From Alicyclobacillus fastidiosus (GTDB lineage Bacteria; Bacillota; Bacilli; Alicyclobacillales; Alicyclobacillaceae), in the NCBI RefSeq assembly GCF_026651875.1, contig NZ_CP104067.1:4764501-4828500 (forward strand): a stretch of DNA of 64,000 nt, written 5' to 3'. The position numbers were made by a program, and so were the translations under genes. Below, one piece after another: positions 45,442-55,870 of this stretch. Each line of letters begins with the position of its first letter. The first letter of the stretch is position 1. The notes below the pieces were generated by a model. That model had not been told where the DNA came from. It ran no database searches and saw only the letters and a program-made list of their open reading frames with translations.

Positions 45442-46341
45442 TTGAAGGAGTTACGCATCATCGGAGTTCCGTCTGACCTTGGGCAAGGACGGCGCGGTGT
45501 AGATATGGGACCAAGTGCGATTCGATACGCAGGTCTTGACACAGCGCTTGAACGCCTTGGATACCAAGTGAAGGATCTCGGCAATATCAACGTTCCGACG
45601 CCAGAAATGCATGAACAAACGCAGAACACAAAACTTCGGTATTTGAACGAGGTTAAGGCTGTCTCTGAGAGTCTGTGCGGCATTGTAAGTACGGTCGTTT
45701 CGGAAGGACACATACCACTCGTTCTCGGCGGCGACCACAGCATTGCGATTGGCAGTCTGGCCGGCATGGCGCAATCTAGCACCAATTATGGCGTCATCTG
45801 GTTTGATGCACACGGGGATATGAATACAGAGGAGACAACTCCCTCTGGAAACATCCATGGTATGCCCCTCGCTGTTAGTCTTGGTTATGGTCATGAGGAT
45901 TTGACCCGAATTGGCGGCTGCACACCCAAGGTGAAACCGGAGAATGTTGTACTCGTTGGCATTCGTTCAATTGACGAAGATGAAGCGAAACTGATCGCCA
46001 AGGCTGGCATTCGTTGCTACACGATGTCAGAAATCGACCGGCGCGGCATGGCTGTCGTCATGGAGGAAGCGATTGAAATCGCATCGAATGGAACAGACGG
46101 CATCCATCTGAGCCTGGATCTTGACTCCCTTGATCCGACGTTTGCTCCTGGCGTTGGTACTCCAGTCAATGGTGGCGTCACATACCGTGAAGGACACTTG
46201 GCGATGGAAATGTTGTCAGCATCGAACGCCATCGTTTCCGTTGACGTTGTTGAAGTGAATCCTATTCTTGATGAGCAAAACCGTACGGCCGTAATGGCTG
46301 TTGAACTCATTGAGTCATTGTTTGGGAAAACGGTTCTCTAA
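45442..46341 (+). CDS. rocF: Arginase
   Basis: Mn-dependent ureohydrolase converting arginine to ornithine and urea. The metal-ligand motifs GGDHSIAIGS, WFDAHGDMNTEETTPSGNIHGMPLA and LSLDLDSLDPTFAPGVGTP are all present. I start at TTG 45442, giving 299 residues as usual for bacterial arginases; the ATG at 45376 would add 22 residues with no ribosome-binding site. Last gene of the operon. The urea product connects this operon to the urease operon in the same window. Confidence 0.94.
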   Translation: MKELRIIGVPSDLGQGRRGVDMGPSAIRYAGLDTALERLGYQVKDLGNINVPTPEMHEQTQNTKLRYLNEVKAVSESLCGIVSTVVSEGHIPLVLGGDHSIAIGSLAGMAQSSTNYGVIWFDAHGDMNTEETTPSGNIHGMPLAVSLGYGHEDLTRIGGCTPKVKPENVVLVGIRSIDEDEAKLIAKAGIRCYTMSEIDRRGMAVVMEEAIEIASNGTDGIHLSLDLDSLDPTFAPGVGTPVNGGVTYREGHLAMEMLSASNAIVSVDVVEVNPILDEQNRTAVMAVELIESLFGKTVL

Positions 46342-46454
46342 GGACATACGCTCGTGCCGATTATGTGGCTGCAGCCCATGTGTTTACATGGACACAAAAA
46401 TCTACTCGCCAGTCTACCTTCAGTCCCCCGAATGTCATTGTAACCATTCGATGT

Positions 46455-46485
46455 CCCATTGGCGTCATGACCTGGCGCCAATGGG
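46455..46485. terminator. Inverted repeat after the roc operon
   Basis: CCCATTGGCG and CGCCAATGGG form a perfect 10-bp stem around an 11-base loop, 114 bp after the arginase stop. No proper T tract follows, so termination is uncertain. Confidence 0.45.
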
Positions 46486-46615
46486 GCTCTTGTAGGCTAC
46501 TGTACGGTAAAATGCAGGGGCCCTGTGGTCTTACTGTGGCTTTTTTAGAGGTCTTAACTCGCCAAAGATGGCGGATGGGTCAAGGAATAATCCCCCCACG
46601 TTGGCACCATCGGAC

Positions 46616-47653
46616 TTAAGCCGTACACACTTTATTTCTCCCATTGTTCTTGGCCTCGTATAATGCTTTGTCAGCAAGGTCAATGAGTTGTTCTGGAGCG
46701 AGTAATCGTACGCTTGTTGCAACTCCAATTGAAACCGTCACCGTAAATCGCAACTGTTCATCAAATTGGTGATTTTCGACCGCATTTCTAATACATTCTG
46801 CGACATCAGTGGCCAATTGTATTGAGCAGGAAGGAAGAATGATCGCAAATTCCTCGCCGCCCTTTCGGGAAACAATGTCGCCTGGCCGACAGTTCATTTT
46901 CAGTAGTGTTGCTGTTTGCTTTAATACACTATCACCAACAGAGTGTCCGTAAGTGTCATTTATGCTTTTGAATTTATCAACATCAATCATCAATAGTGAG
47001 AACGGCTCAAATCTTTCTTTGGATGACTGCATGACATATTTCAATCCATAATCAAACTGTCGGGCATTCACCAAACCAGTAAGGAAATCTAACTCAGATA
47101 ACTGTTTAAGTTCTGCTTGGAGATCAAAATAATGTTTAAGTGTGTAAATAATAAATTGAACCAAGAATCCCATTACAATCACTAGTATGTAGTAAATCAC
47201 AAATAAGTTGGGTGACACATGACGAATAAAAACTGAAACCTGGACCAAACAATACACATATAGAAGCAGCGTTTTATATGGTTGCTTCTTGATAAATCGA
47301 CTTAACAAAGGTGTAATGATTCCCATCAGGATAATGCTTACGGCCCCTTTGTATGAAACCGAATTGACACCAAGCAATAAGACTCGCCCTGCGCCAATCA
47401 AGATGGCTGACGGCAAAGATGATAGTACTCCGCCATAGGACGCCGCGACTACTACAGGAATCACACGCAGGTCTAAAATGGTGTTACCTTCCAAGCGCAA
47501 CGAAAAAAACATTAAGATGTTACCACTGACTCCCGTTATGAAACCGAGCAGTAATTTCGTTCTTTTATTAGAAACACCTTGGTTTCTAAACGGAAAAAAG
47601 CCAACACATGTCAAAGTAAACAGAATACATGCATTAACGAATAGTGCACGCAA
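46616..47653 (-). CDS. Membrane-bound diguanylate cyclase (5TM-5TMR_LYT + GGDEF)
   Basis: 345 residues. Five or six hydrophobic segments fill the first 175 residues; the NTILDLRVIPVVVAASYGG stretch is like the LytS-type 5TM receptor domain. The GGDEF domain follows (about 185-345) with DFLTGLVNARQFD at its start and the active-site RKGGEEFAIIL. Mg-binding Asp in LLMIDVDKFKSIND is present, so it should make cyclic di-GMP. No inhibitory RxxD site is obvious just before the active site. TTG start, weak ribosome-binding site. Confidence 0.87.
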   Translation of the reverse strand: MRALFVNACILFTLTCVGFFPFRNQGVSNKRTKLLLGFITGVSGNILMFFSLRLEGNTILDLRVIPVVVAASYGGVLSSLPSAILIGAGRVLLLGVNSVSYKGAVSIILMGIITPLLSRFIKKQPYKTLLLYVYCLVQVSVFIRHVSPNLFVIYYILVIVMGFLVQFIIYTLKHYFDLQAELKQLSELDFLTGLVNARQFDYGLKYVMQSSKERFEPFSLLMIDVDKFKSINDTYGHSVGDSVLKQTATLLKMNCRPGDIVSRKGGEEFAIILPSCSIQLATDVAECIRNAVENHQFDEQLRFTVTVSIGVATSVRLLAPEQLIDLADKALYEAKNNGRNKVCTA

Positions 47654-47731
47654 AAACTTTACACGCCTTTCTCGAACGATCCTCTTCCCGTCAGTTCAAT
47701 AGCAGTGTTGCCCATAAAAGGGTATGTGAAA

Positions 47732-48046
47732 TCATAACACGTCAAACAAAATAGCAGTCAACATAGCCCGACTGCCCACTTGTCCAACCAAACCTTCCAC
47801 GAAATCAAGGAAGAGGTCTTCCAGCGAACGATTGTCTCCGCGTGCGCGGAGCTTCTCGATGGAATCCTGGAATACGAGTTTGCCGTGATCGATGATACCA
47901 ACGTGTGTCGCCATCTGATCGATCTCGCCAAGCAAATGGCTGGACACGACGACCGTGATGCCGTGCTGTGCGGGCATGTCTTTGACGAGTGCTCGAATCT
48001 CGTGGGTGCCGGCGGGATGGAGCCCGTTGGTCGGTTCGTTCCTCAC
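47732..48046 (-). pseudogene. Fragment of an ABC-transporter ATPase (BcrA-like)
   Basis: The frame begins at the D-loop region (NEPTNGLHPAGTHEIRAL, where intact proteins have DEPTNGLDPAG), then the H-loop GITVVVSSHLLGEIDQMATHVGII and a normal tail to LEDLFLDFVEG. Walker A, Q-loop and signature motif are missing, and two acidic residues of Walker B/D-loop are changed (Asp to Asn, Asp to His). A leftover of a bacitracin-type exporter ATPase. Confidence 0.75.
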
Positions 48047-48231
48047 CTCGGTCCTGACTTTACAGGACCAAACTTACAAGACGAGAAACAGTACCTTAAC
48101 AAAACCTTAATTTCGTTCAGGCAGTTCCACCATAAATGATATCCTAAAAATAGAAGATAGGCGGACCCGTGTTTTCATGGGTCGAGGAACTTATACAATG
48201 CGAGATCACAAACTTATGAAAGGTGATGACT

Positions 48232-49434
48232 ATGGCACGCGTTTTGCTGATCAACGCAGGTTCCGAAGCACATATCAATCCAACCCTCGGTGTGGTTCAA
48301 GAACTTATCCGTCGTGGCGAAGAGGTGGTTTACTTTACGGCGGAGCAATTTCGTGATCGCGTCGAAGCAACGGGCGCAGATGTGATCACGTACGATGTGG
48401 GCAAATTTCTGGAGGCGTTCCTTGCCGGGGGCCGCAATCCTTGGGCTCGAGTGGGGGGACTTTTGCGTACCGCCGACATCGTCATTCCCAGTGTCCTGGA
48501 GCAAACAAAAGGAGAACGTTTTGACTACATCATTCATGACTCGATGTTCGGCTGTGGGCGTTTGCTTGCACAAATACTCGACCTGCCGGCAATCAACTCT
48601 TGCACGAGTTTTGCATTTCAACAACACAGCTTTGACAGTCTACAAGATCACCTAACGCGCCATTTTCCAGCAGACGCGAATGAACGTGCTCAACAGGAGT
48701 TTCAACAGCTAGTCAGTAATGTACAAGCAAAATACGATGTGCAAATTGGCTCGGCCTACGAGGTTTTCTGCAATCCCGAGCCATTGACCATCGTCTACAC
48801 GTCGAAACGCTTCCACCCCGATGGAGAAAGCTTCGAGGAATCGTACAAGTTTGTTGGACCGTCTATCGCTTTGCGTTCTCATGGTCAATTTGATTTTTCT
48901 CATGTAGACACGGACAACCTGATTTACATATCACTCGGTACCGTGTTCAATCAAGCAGTTGATTTTTACAAGCTCTGCTTTGCGGCGTTTGCGAACACGA
49001 AGTACACAGTAATTCTATCCGTTGGGGAACAAACCGAGATAACGCAATTGGGAGACATTCCTGCGAATTTCATTGTCCGCAATTACATACCGCAACTCGA
49101 AGTGCTGCAACATGCCAAATTGTTTATCACACACGGGGGGATGAACAGTACAAGTGAAGGTCTTTATTACGGTGTGCCGCTGATTGTACTGCCCCAAAGC
49201 GCCGACCAACCTATCATTGCGCGACGTGTGGCGGAAATCGGTGCGGGCATTCACCTAAATCAAGAAGGCTTAACCGCACGAGATCTCAGAGAGGCGGCGG
49301 AACGTGTGCTCGAGGATGACTCAATTCGAGAGGTGTGCGTTGAAATTGGCGGTTCGTTCCGGGCTGCGGGTGGGTATCGCCGAGCCGTCGAGGAGATCTT
49401 CGCGTATAAACGAAGTCTAGGGATGACTGAATAG
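48232..49434 (+). CDS. UDP-glycosyltransferase (MGT/YjiC-like)
   Basis: GT1-family glycosyltransferase, about 400 residues, ATG 48232 after GAAAGGTGA. The donor-binding signature is clear: YIPQLEVLQHAKLFITHGGMNSTSEGLYYGVPLIVLPQSADQ, with the HGG and the terminal DQ. The N-terminal domain begins MARVLLINAGSEAHINPTLGVVQELI with the catalytic His. Bacillus relatives glycosylate flavonoids, macrolides or other small hydrophobic acceptors; the natural acceptor is unknown. Single gene with its own terminator. Confidence 0.88.
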   Translation: MARVLLINAGSEAHINPTLGVVQELIRRGEEVVYFTAEQFRDRVEATGADVITYDVGKFLEAFLAGGRNPWARVGGLLRTADIVIPSVLEQTKGERFDYIIHDSMFGCGRLLAQILDLPAINSCTSFAFQQHSFDSLQDHLTRHFPADANERAQQEFQQLVSNVQAKYDVQIGSAYEVFCNPEPLTIVYTSKRFHPDGESFEESYKFVGPSIALRSHGQFDFSHVDTDNLIYISLGTVFNQAVDFYKLCFAAFANTKYTVILSVGEQTEITQLGDIPANFIVRNYIPQLEVLQHAKLFITHGGMNSTSEGLYYGVPLIVLPQSADQPIIARRVAEIGAGIHLNQEGLTARDLREAAERVLEDDSIREVCVEIGGSFRAAGGYRRAVEEIFAYKRSLGMTE

Positions 49435-49463
49435 TCGAGTTGCACCTTGGAATTGTCAATCGC

Positions 49464-49506
49464 AAATCGGCTGACACCGATTAAAAGTCGCGGTGTCAGC
49501 CGATTT
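49464..49506. terminator. Bidirectional terminator between glycosyltransferase and chemoreceptor genes
   Basis: AAATCGGCTGACACCG pairs perfectly over 16 bp with CGGTGTCAGCCGATTT around an 11-base loop, 29 bp after the glycosyltransferase stop. Confidence 0.85.
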
Positions 49507-49557
49507 GTTCAATAAAAACCACTCCCGCGATAGAAACCCTGGAATCACTTTTATAAA

Positions 49558-51288
49558 TTAAGACAACTTGAATTTCAGTACGTTAGACAGCAATTCCTCC
49601 GACACGTCGGATAGTGATGAAGATGACGCTGCGATTTCCTGCATAGAGGCCAGCTGTTCTTCGGTAGTTGCAGAAATATCTTGCGTCCCATTGGACACCG
49701 TGGTGGCGACTTCTGAACTTTCCTCGATGGTTACGGCAAACATTTTTGTTGCAACTGAAATCTCTTGAATTGAGGTGCAAACTTCACGAATCATATTTGC
49801 AACATCGGTAACCGAATCGGTAATTGTGCGGAACGCATCTCCAGCAGAATTGACTGATTCAATACCCATAGAAACTTCCCGGTTCGTTGCTTCCGCAGCG
49901 GACATAGCATCATTGGTTTGATTCTGGATTGTAGTAATAAGCGCCATAATTCGTTCAGCCGATTTATTTGATTGATCGGCTAGTTTCCGTACCTCGTCCG
50001 CTACTATCGCAAATCCTTTTCCATGCTGACCAGCTCTTGCGGCCTCAATCGCAGCGTTAAGCGACAGGAGATTCGTTTGCGTAGCAATCTCCTGAATCAC
50101 ATTCACAATTTGGCCGATCTCCTTCGATTGATCTCCAAGTTCCTTAACAATAGTCGTTAGCGATTTCACCGTATTATCAATCGATTTCATCTGGTTGATG
50201 GCCGTTGATACGGATTCCTGACCCTCACCTGCCATTGTCGTAGCATGTGACGTAAATGTAGACGAATGTTCTGCACTGTCCGCGATATCTTGCATCTTAG
50301 CCGACAATTCCTGAACTAGTAGAGAACTAGCTTGAATACTTTGAGCCTGTTCTTCACTGCCTGTCGCAATTTGTTGAATAGTTTCCGCAATGTTTTGCGT
50401 CGCTTGGGCCGTTTGCTCCGCACTTGCTGTCAATTGTTCTGATGAAGCTGCCACTTGTTGTGCATGAAGCTCTACTTTGGAAATGAGTGCGCTCAGATTG
50501 TTTTTCAATAAGTTCGTGGCTTCAGCAAGGTCTGCGATCTCATCGTTCGATGAAACCAGCATGTCTTCCGCTGTGAAATCCCCACCTGCGACCTTTTTCA
50601 GCTTTGCTACCACGATGTGGAGTGGTTTTAGTGCCCGCCGAGTATAAATCGCTCCAGCTAGTCCGATTAGTATTGCAATGATCCCAATCACCATGCCAAT
50701 AAGTGTACCCTGGTGACCATAGCGAATGGTCGCATTTGATTCATTGGTAACACGTGCCTTTGCATCTGCGGTCATTTGATTAAATGCACTTTGCAGATTC
50801 GTGAATACGGTGGTTTCAGCCGACGTATCAAAGATCGTGTGATTTGCGGTTGCATGGTCTTGAGCGTCTTGTTGTTCGACTTTATGTACAAGGTCCAGGT
50901 ACGCATTCGCCGCATCCATTGCGGTGTTTACGTGCTTTCGTTCCTGAGGGTTTAAATCAGCAATTCGAGAAATCGATTTCAACGAATTTAAAAGGTCCGA
51001 CTCCGCGCTATTCATAGCCGAAATGACAGCACCTGTAGTAGCCTTGGGCGTATTCGCCGGAATCCCCGCCAAGTAAAGCATGTTATCATCATCTGTCATA
51101 AAATCGAGATTCGCCTTCTGTGAATCAATTGTGTACATCAAATCTTCATTTTTGATTTTTGATACCTTGTTGTTCATGTTCATTGACATAAAATATGTAG
51201 TAGCTGCGTTCCCAGCGATAAACACTCCGAGTACACACAGAACTGCTGTGACTCGTGAGGATAACGCTATGCGTTTTTTTTCTAACAC
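49558..51288 (-). CDS. Methyl-accepting chemotaxis protein
   Basis: 576 residues. Helix 1 (about 9-30), a four-helix extracellular sensor region (to about 185), helix 2 ([21 protein letters not shown]), a HAMP domain, and a long coiled-coil signalling domain with the hairpin tip region [52 protein letters not shown] start after AGGGGGAAC. No other chemotaxis genes are nearby; ligand unknown. Confidence 0.93.
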   Translation of the reverse strand: MLEKKRIALSSRVTAVLCVLGVFIAGNAATTYFMSMNMNNKVSKIKNEDLMYTIDSQKANLDFMTDDDNMLYLAGIPANTPKATTGAVISAMNSAESDLLNSLKSISRIADLNPQERKHVNTAMDAANAYLDLVHKVEQQDAQDHATANHTIFDTSAETTVFTNLQSAFNQMTADAKARVTNESNATIRYGHQGTLIGMVIGIIAILIGLAGAIYTRRALKPLHIVVAKLKKVAGGDFTAEDMLVSSNDEIADLAEATNLLKNNLSALISKVELHAQQVAASSEQLTASAEQTAQATQNIAETIQQIATGSEEQAQSIQASSLLVQELSAKMQDIADSAEHSSTFTSHATTMAGEGQESVSTAINQMKSIDNTVKSLTTIVKELGDQSKEIGQIVNVIQEIATQTNLLSLNAAIEAARAGQHGKGFAIVADEVRKLADQSNKSAERIMALITTIQNQTNDAMSAAEATNREVSMGIESVNSAGDAFRTITDSVTDVANMIREVCTSIQEISVATKMFAVTIEESSEVATTVSNGTQDISATTEEQLASMQEIAASSSSLSDVSEELLSNVLKFKLS

Positions 51289-51528
51289 TTGAGTTCCCCC
51301 TGATCTACGATGCTTACAATGACTTCGAAATAAGCCGATGATGCCTATTCATTATAGGGTAGATATAAAATAATTAAATAGGCTGCCAAACGTCTTTTCA
51401 CTCGAAAAGCATGCGCTCTTCCAAAGTTTCTTCAGGGTTAGTCATCTTGAGTTAAACCGCCCATACACAATATGGGGCCAATGCCTTCTGTCGCAGAAGC
51501 CCCGAATAGTTTAGAATGAACCGTGAAA

Positions 51529-51699
51529 TTACTTGAGATGCTTGTTCATAAAAGCTAATAGTGTTTGTCCTAGAGCGGTAAGCACGACACCTGTTCCGTT
51601 ACATTTATCGCATGGAACCCTGCCTTCTTCCGATTCCACTTCGCCAATCCCGTTACAATCCCAGCATTGAAGTTCTAAATCGTCCATTGAAATCTGCAA
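51529..51699 (-). CDS. rtpA: Anti-TRAP homologue (tryptophan RNA-binding attenuator inhibitor)
   Basis: 56 residues from TTG 51699, which has AAAGGAG at good spacing. It starts LQISMDDLELQCWDCNGIGE and has a second Cys pair in VPCDKCNGTGVVLTALGQTLLAFMNKHLK. This DnaJ-type CxxCxGxG zinc motif plus the VLTA-G-TLL-F--KHL tail matches what I remember of B. subtilis anti-TRAP almost position by position. Anti-TRAP binds TRAP and blocks its RNA binding when tRNA-Trp is uncharged. No TRAP or trp gene is in the window, and I could not identify the T-box leader known from B. subtilis. Confidence 0.8.
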   Translation of the reverse strand: MQISMDDLELQCWDCNGIGEVESEEGRVPCDKCNGTGVVLTALGQTLLAFMNKHLK

Positions 51700-51718
51700 A
51701 ACGCTAACTCCTTTCAAA

Positions 51719-51901
51719 TCACACCTTACTAGATATAACTAAAGCATAGTCCCGTAACCACGGGATGTCGTGATTCACGTTCATGCAAAAGTCATCAGGC
51801 AGTCTTTCTGGCTGATTGTCTCTTCTAGCGAATCACAAGTCCTTTTCAAGACATAACACCATGAGATAATCAATGACCTCTACGTGAGGATGGTCGTCCA
51901 T
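51719..51901 (-). pseudogene. Small ORF upstream of rtpA interrupted by an in-frame TGA
   Basis: ATG 51901 (after TAGGAG) opens 22 codons (MDDHPHVEVIDYLMVLCLEK, DL), then TGA at 51833-51835; the same frame continues for 37 more codons with protein-like content (FARRDNQPERLPDDFCMNV, then NHDIPWLRDYALVISSKV) before TGA at 51719-51721. It ends 19 bp before the rtpA start. Either a nonsense-mutated small gene or a short upstream peptide followed by unrelated sequence. No homologue recognised. Confidence 0.4.
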
Positions 51902-51959
51902 GACTCCTACTAAACCAATTCTTCACGGGTAGCATTTACAACGAACCCTCGTTGCACCG

Positions 51960-52136
51960 TTACTCTTTACCGTCAGGTATTGGCGACATCATTGCCGCTG
52001 TGTGGCAATTCGGACACGTGACGTAACGGTTATATCCAATGATTTGCCAAAACCACGATAAAGTAGGTGCATTTTCTGGCGCGGCAATAGGGGTGAGTTG
52101 GTGTTTTGATGTATTAGAGGATGGAGTGTGAGTCAT
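51960..52136 (-). CDS. Possible small protein with a CPNCH motif, 58 aa
   Basis: ATG 52136 to TAA 51960. The N-terminal half is rich in Pro, Thr and Ala; the second half contains LSWFWQIIGYNRYVTCPNCHTAAMMSP, with a CxxCH that could bind zinc. No good ribosome-binding site is visible. It lies on the same strand as the interrupted ORF and rtpA. I do not recognise it. Confidence 0.35.
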   Translation of the reverse strand: MTHTPSSNTSKHQLTPIAAPENAPTLSWFWQIIGYNRYVTCPNCHTAAMMSPIPDGKE

Positions 52137-52191
52137 GAATATTGGTACGCTTATAAAAAGCTTCGCGAGTTGTTAACCAAATTTTTCACAT

Positions 52192-52782
52192 TTAACACAA
52201 CCACTTAGCTCCTCCATCCAACTCAGACAACTTCGAATCAGTGGTCTTTGGTCGATTTCGATATTCAGACGGAGATAGTCCAATTTGCTTACGAAATACA
52301 GTTGAGAAATGGGCCGCGTTGACAAAGCCTACTGAGGCTGCGATATCGGTTACGCTGAATTCACGTTCATCTAAGAGTCGCTTCGCTTGTGCAATCCGCT
52401 TTTGGAGTAAATACTCTCTAGGTGTTACACCCACGACTCGTTTGAAAATGTGGTGAAGATGATACTGATTGATGTGTAGACCATTTGCCATGATACCCAA
52501 TGTGAGCGGCTCGCTGTGATGGGCATCAATGTAATCCATCGTCTTGCGCGCAAGTTCTTCGGCTGGCCATTGAAACTGATCGGGCTTGCAACGTTTACAC
52601 GGGCGGAAGTCGGCGTCCATCGCAGCATCGATCGTCAAAAACACAACAACATTGTCGCGCTTTGGTATTCTCGATTTACAGGATGGCCGACAAAAGATAC
52701 CCGTTGTTTTCACAGCGTAAAAAAACTGCCCGTCGTACGCCGAATCACAACTGGCGATAGCATTCCATTGTTCTTCCTGCAT
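52192..52782 (-). CDS. adaA: AdaA-like methylphosphotriester-DNA methyltransferase/AraC-type activator
   Basis: About 196 residues. The N-terminal Ada zinc domain (about 1-80) has the four Cys ligands: FCRPSC (two; the first accepts the methyl group) and FRPCKRC (two), with the typical GIFCRPSCKSRIPKRDNVVVF. The C-terminal AraC helix-turn-helix spans about 90-185 (ITDIAASVGF-like VTDIAASVGFVNAAHFSTVF). As in B. subtilis, AdaA has no O6-methylguanine transferase domain; the AdaB partner is not adjacent. ATG 52782 after GAGGGGGAG. Confidence 0.9.
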   Translation of the reverse strand: MQEEQWNAIASCDSAYDGQFFYAVKTTGIFCRPSCKSRIPKRDNVVVFLTIDAAMDADFRPCKRCKPDQFQWPAEELARKTMDYIDAHHSEPLTLGIMANGLHINQYHLHHIFKRVVGVTPREYLLQKRIAQAKRLLDEREFSVTDIAASVGFVNAAHFSTVFRKQIGLSPSEYRNRPKTTDSKLSELDGGAKWLC

Positions 52783-52931
52783 ATTGGTTCTCCCCCTCTG
52801 CGTTGAGTATAGTCCCCCATTTACGTCTTGATAAGGATGTTGAAGATGAAACGACAAGATTACAAAAGCCTAATCACCTGTGAACTGATAAAACTGAAGT
52901 GAGAAGTCATAGCTATTTTGGAGGAAACATC

Positions 52932-53831
52932 ATGAAGCTAAAGGACGTCATCATGCTACTGTTATTGGCCGCATTATGGGGAGGTTCATTCCTTTTTATG
53001 CGCATTGGCGCACCCGTATTAGGGCCACTGGTTCTCATTGAGCTTCGGGTTCTGTTAGCAGGCATTACGCTGGTTATTTTTGCTCTGGCAAGTAGACACC
53101 GAATCCATATTGTACACAAGTGGTGGCAGTACCTAATACTCGGCGCAAGCAACGCCGCACTTCCATTTACACTAATCTCCTTCGCAGAATTGCGACTTGA
53201 CGCTGGATCGGCCGCAATTCTGAATGCGACAACCCCGATGTTCACTGCTCTAGTCGCCTGGCTATGGGTAAAGGACCCGTTCACCGTGAAAAAGCTATCC
53301 GGCGTCATACTCGGCGTTATTGGGGTAGGAATTTTGGTAGGTTGGGGTGGAAGTGGACATGGTTTACATCTGTGGCTCCCCGCATCGTTTTCATTAATCG
53401 CTGCGATTTTTTACGGTATTGCAGGTGTGTTTTCCTCCAGACATTTTAAAGGCGAGAAACCGATGGACATGGCCATTGGCCAACAACTCGGAGCCAGTCT
53501 CATATTGTTGCCGTTTAGTCTAGCAGCCTTACCCCATGAACTGCCTTCTCGTGTCGTCATGTTCTCCGTCGTTGGCTTAGCGGTACTTTGCACAGCCGTC
53601 GCTTACCTATTCTACTTTGCCCTAATACAAAGCGTCGGCCCAGTGAAGACCTTGACCGTCACTTTTTTGGTTCCGGTATTCGGAGTGCTATGGGGTGGGC
53701 TGTTCCTCGATGAGCAGATCACTGTTCGATTGATTATCGGATTGCTGATTATTCTGTCCAGCGTCGCGCTGGTGGCGAATATAAATTCCAAGAGAAAAGG
53801 AACGACAAGTTCCGTTGCTCCAGAAAACTGA
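52932..53831 (+). CDS. EamA/DMT-family transporter
   Basis: 299 residues, about ten membrane helices in two EamA repeats (GGSFLFMRIGAPVLGPLVLIELR starts repeat 1; GIAGVFSSRHFKG precedes repeat 2). ATG 52932 after TTTGGAGGAAAC. Probably an exporter of amino acids or other metabolites. Single gene, convergent with the biotin operon. Confidence 0.85.
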   Translation: MKLKDVIMLLLLAALWGGSFLFMRIGAPVLGPLVLIELRVLLAGITLVIFALASRHRIHIVHKWWQYLILGASNAALPFTLISFAELRLDAGSAAILNATTPMFTALVAWLWVKDPFTVKKLSGVILGVIGVGILVGWGGSGHGLHLWLPASFSLIAAIFYGIAGVFSSRHFKGEKPMDMAIGQQLGASLILLPFSLAALPHELPSRVVMFSVVGLAVLCTAVAYLFYFALIQSVGPVKTLTVTFLVPVFGVLWGGLFLDEQITVRLIIGLLIILSSVALVANINSKRKGTTSSVAPEN

Positions 53832-53938
53832 CGAGAAGCTCCACCAACGTCCCTGAAAGCAGAGGTTGTTTTAGTCAACATCGTCCATTCGTCGAACTGG
53901 TCCTATAACGCCAGGTTAGCGAACAATGCATGTTCTTG

Positions 53939-53972
53939 GTCGCTAAGTCCACAAATTATGGAACTTAGCGAC
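53939..53972. terminator. Hairpin between EamA gene and biotin operon
   Basis: GTCGCTAAGT-CCA pairs with TGG-AACTTAGCGAC (one bulged base) around a 7-base loop; it lies 28 bp downstream of the bioD stop on the minus strand. A long T tract is absent. Confidence 0.55.
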
Positions 53973-53999
53973 TGATGCCCGTTTCGTGACCATCCCGAA

Positions 54000-55869
<1,870 letters not shown>

Positions 55870-55870
<1 letters not shown>

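Noticed and set aside
51700..51960. T-box riboswitch upstream of rtpA
   Set aside because: A GGTGCAACGAGGGTTCG-like stretch resembles part of a T-box, but I could not find a matching antiterminator, terminator and Trp specifier in the right order.
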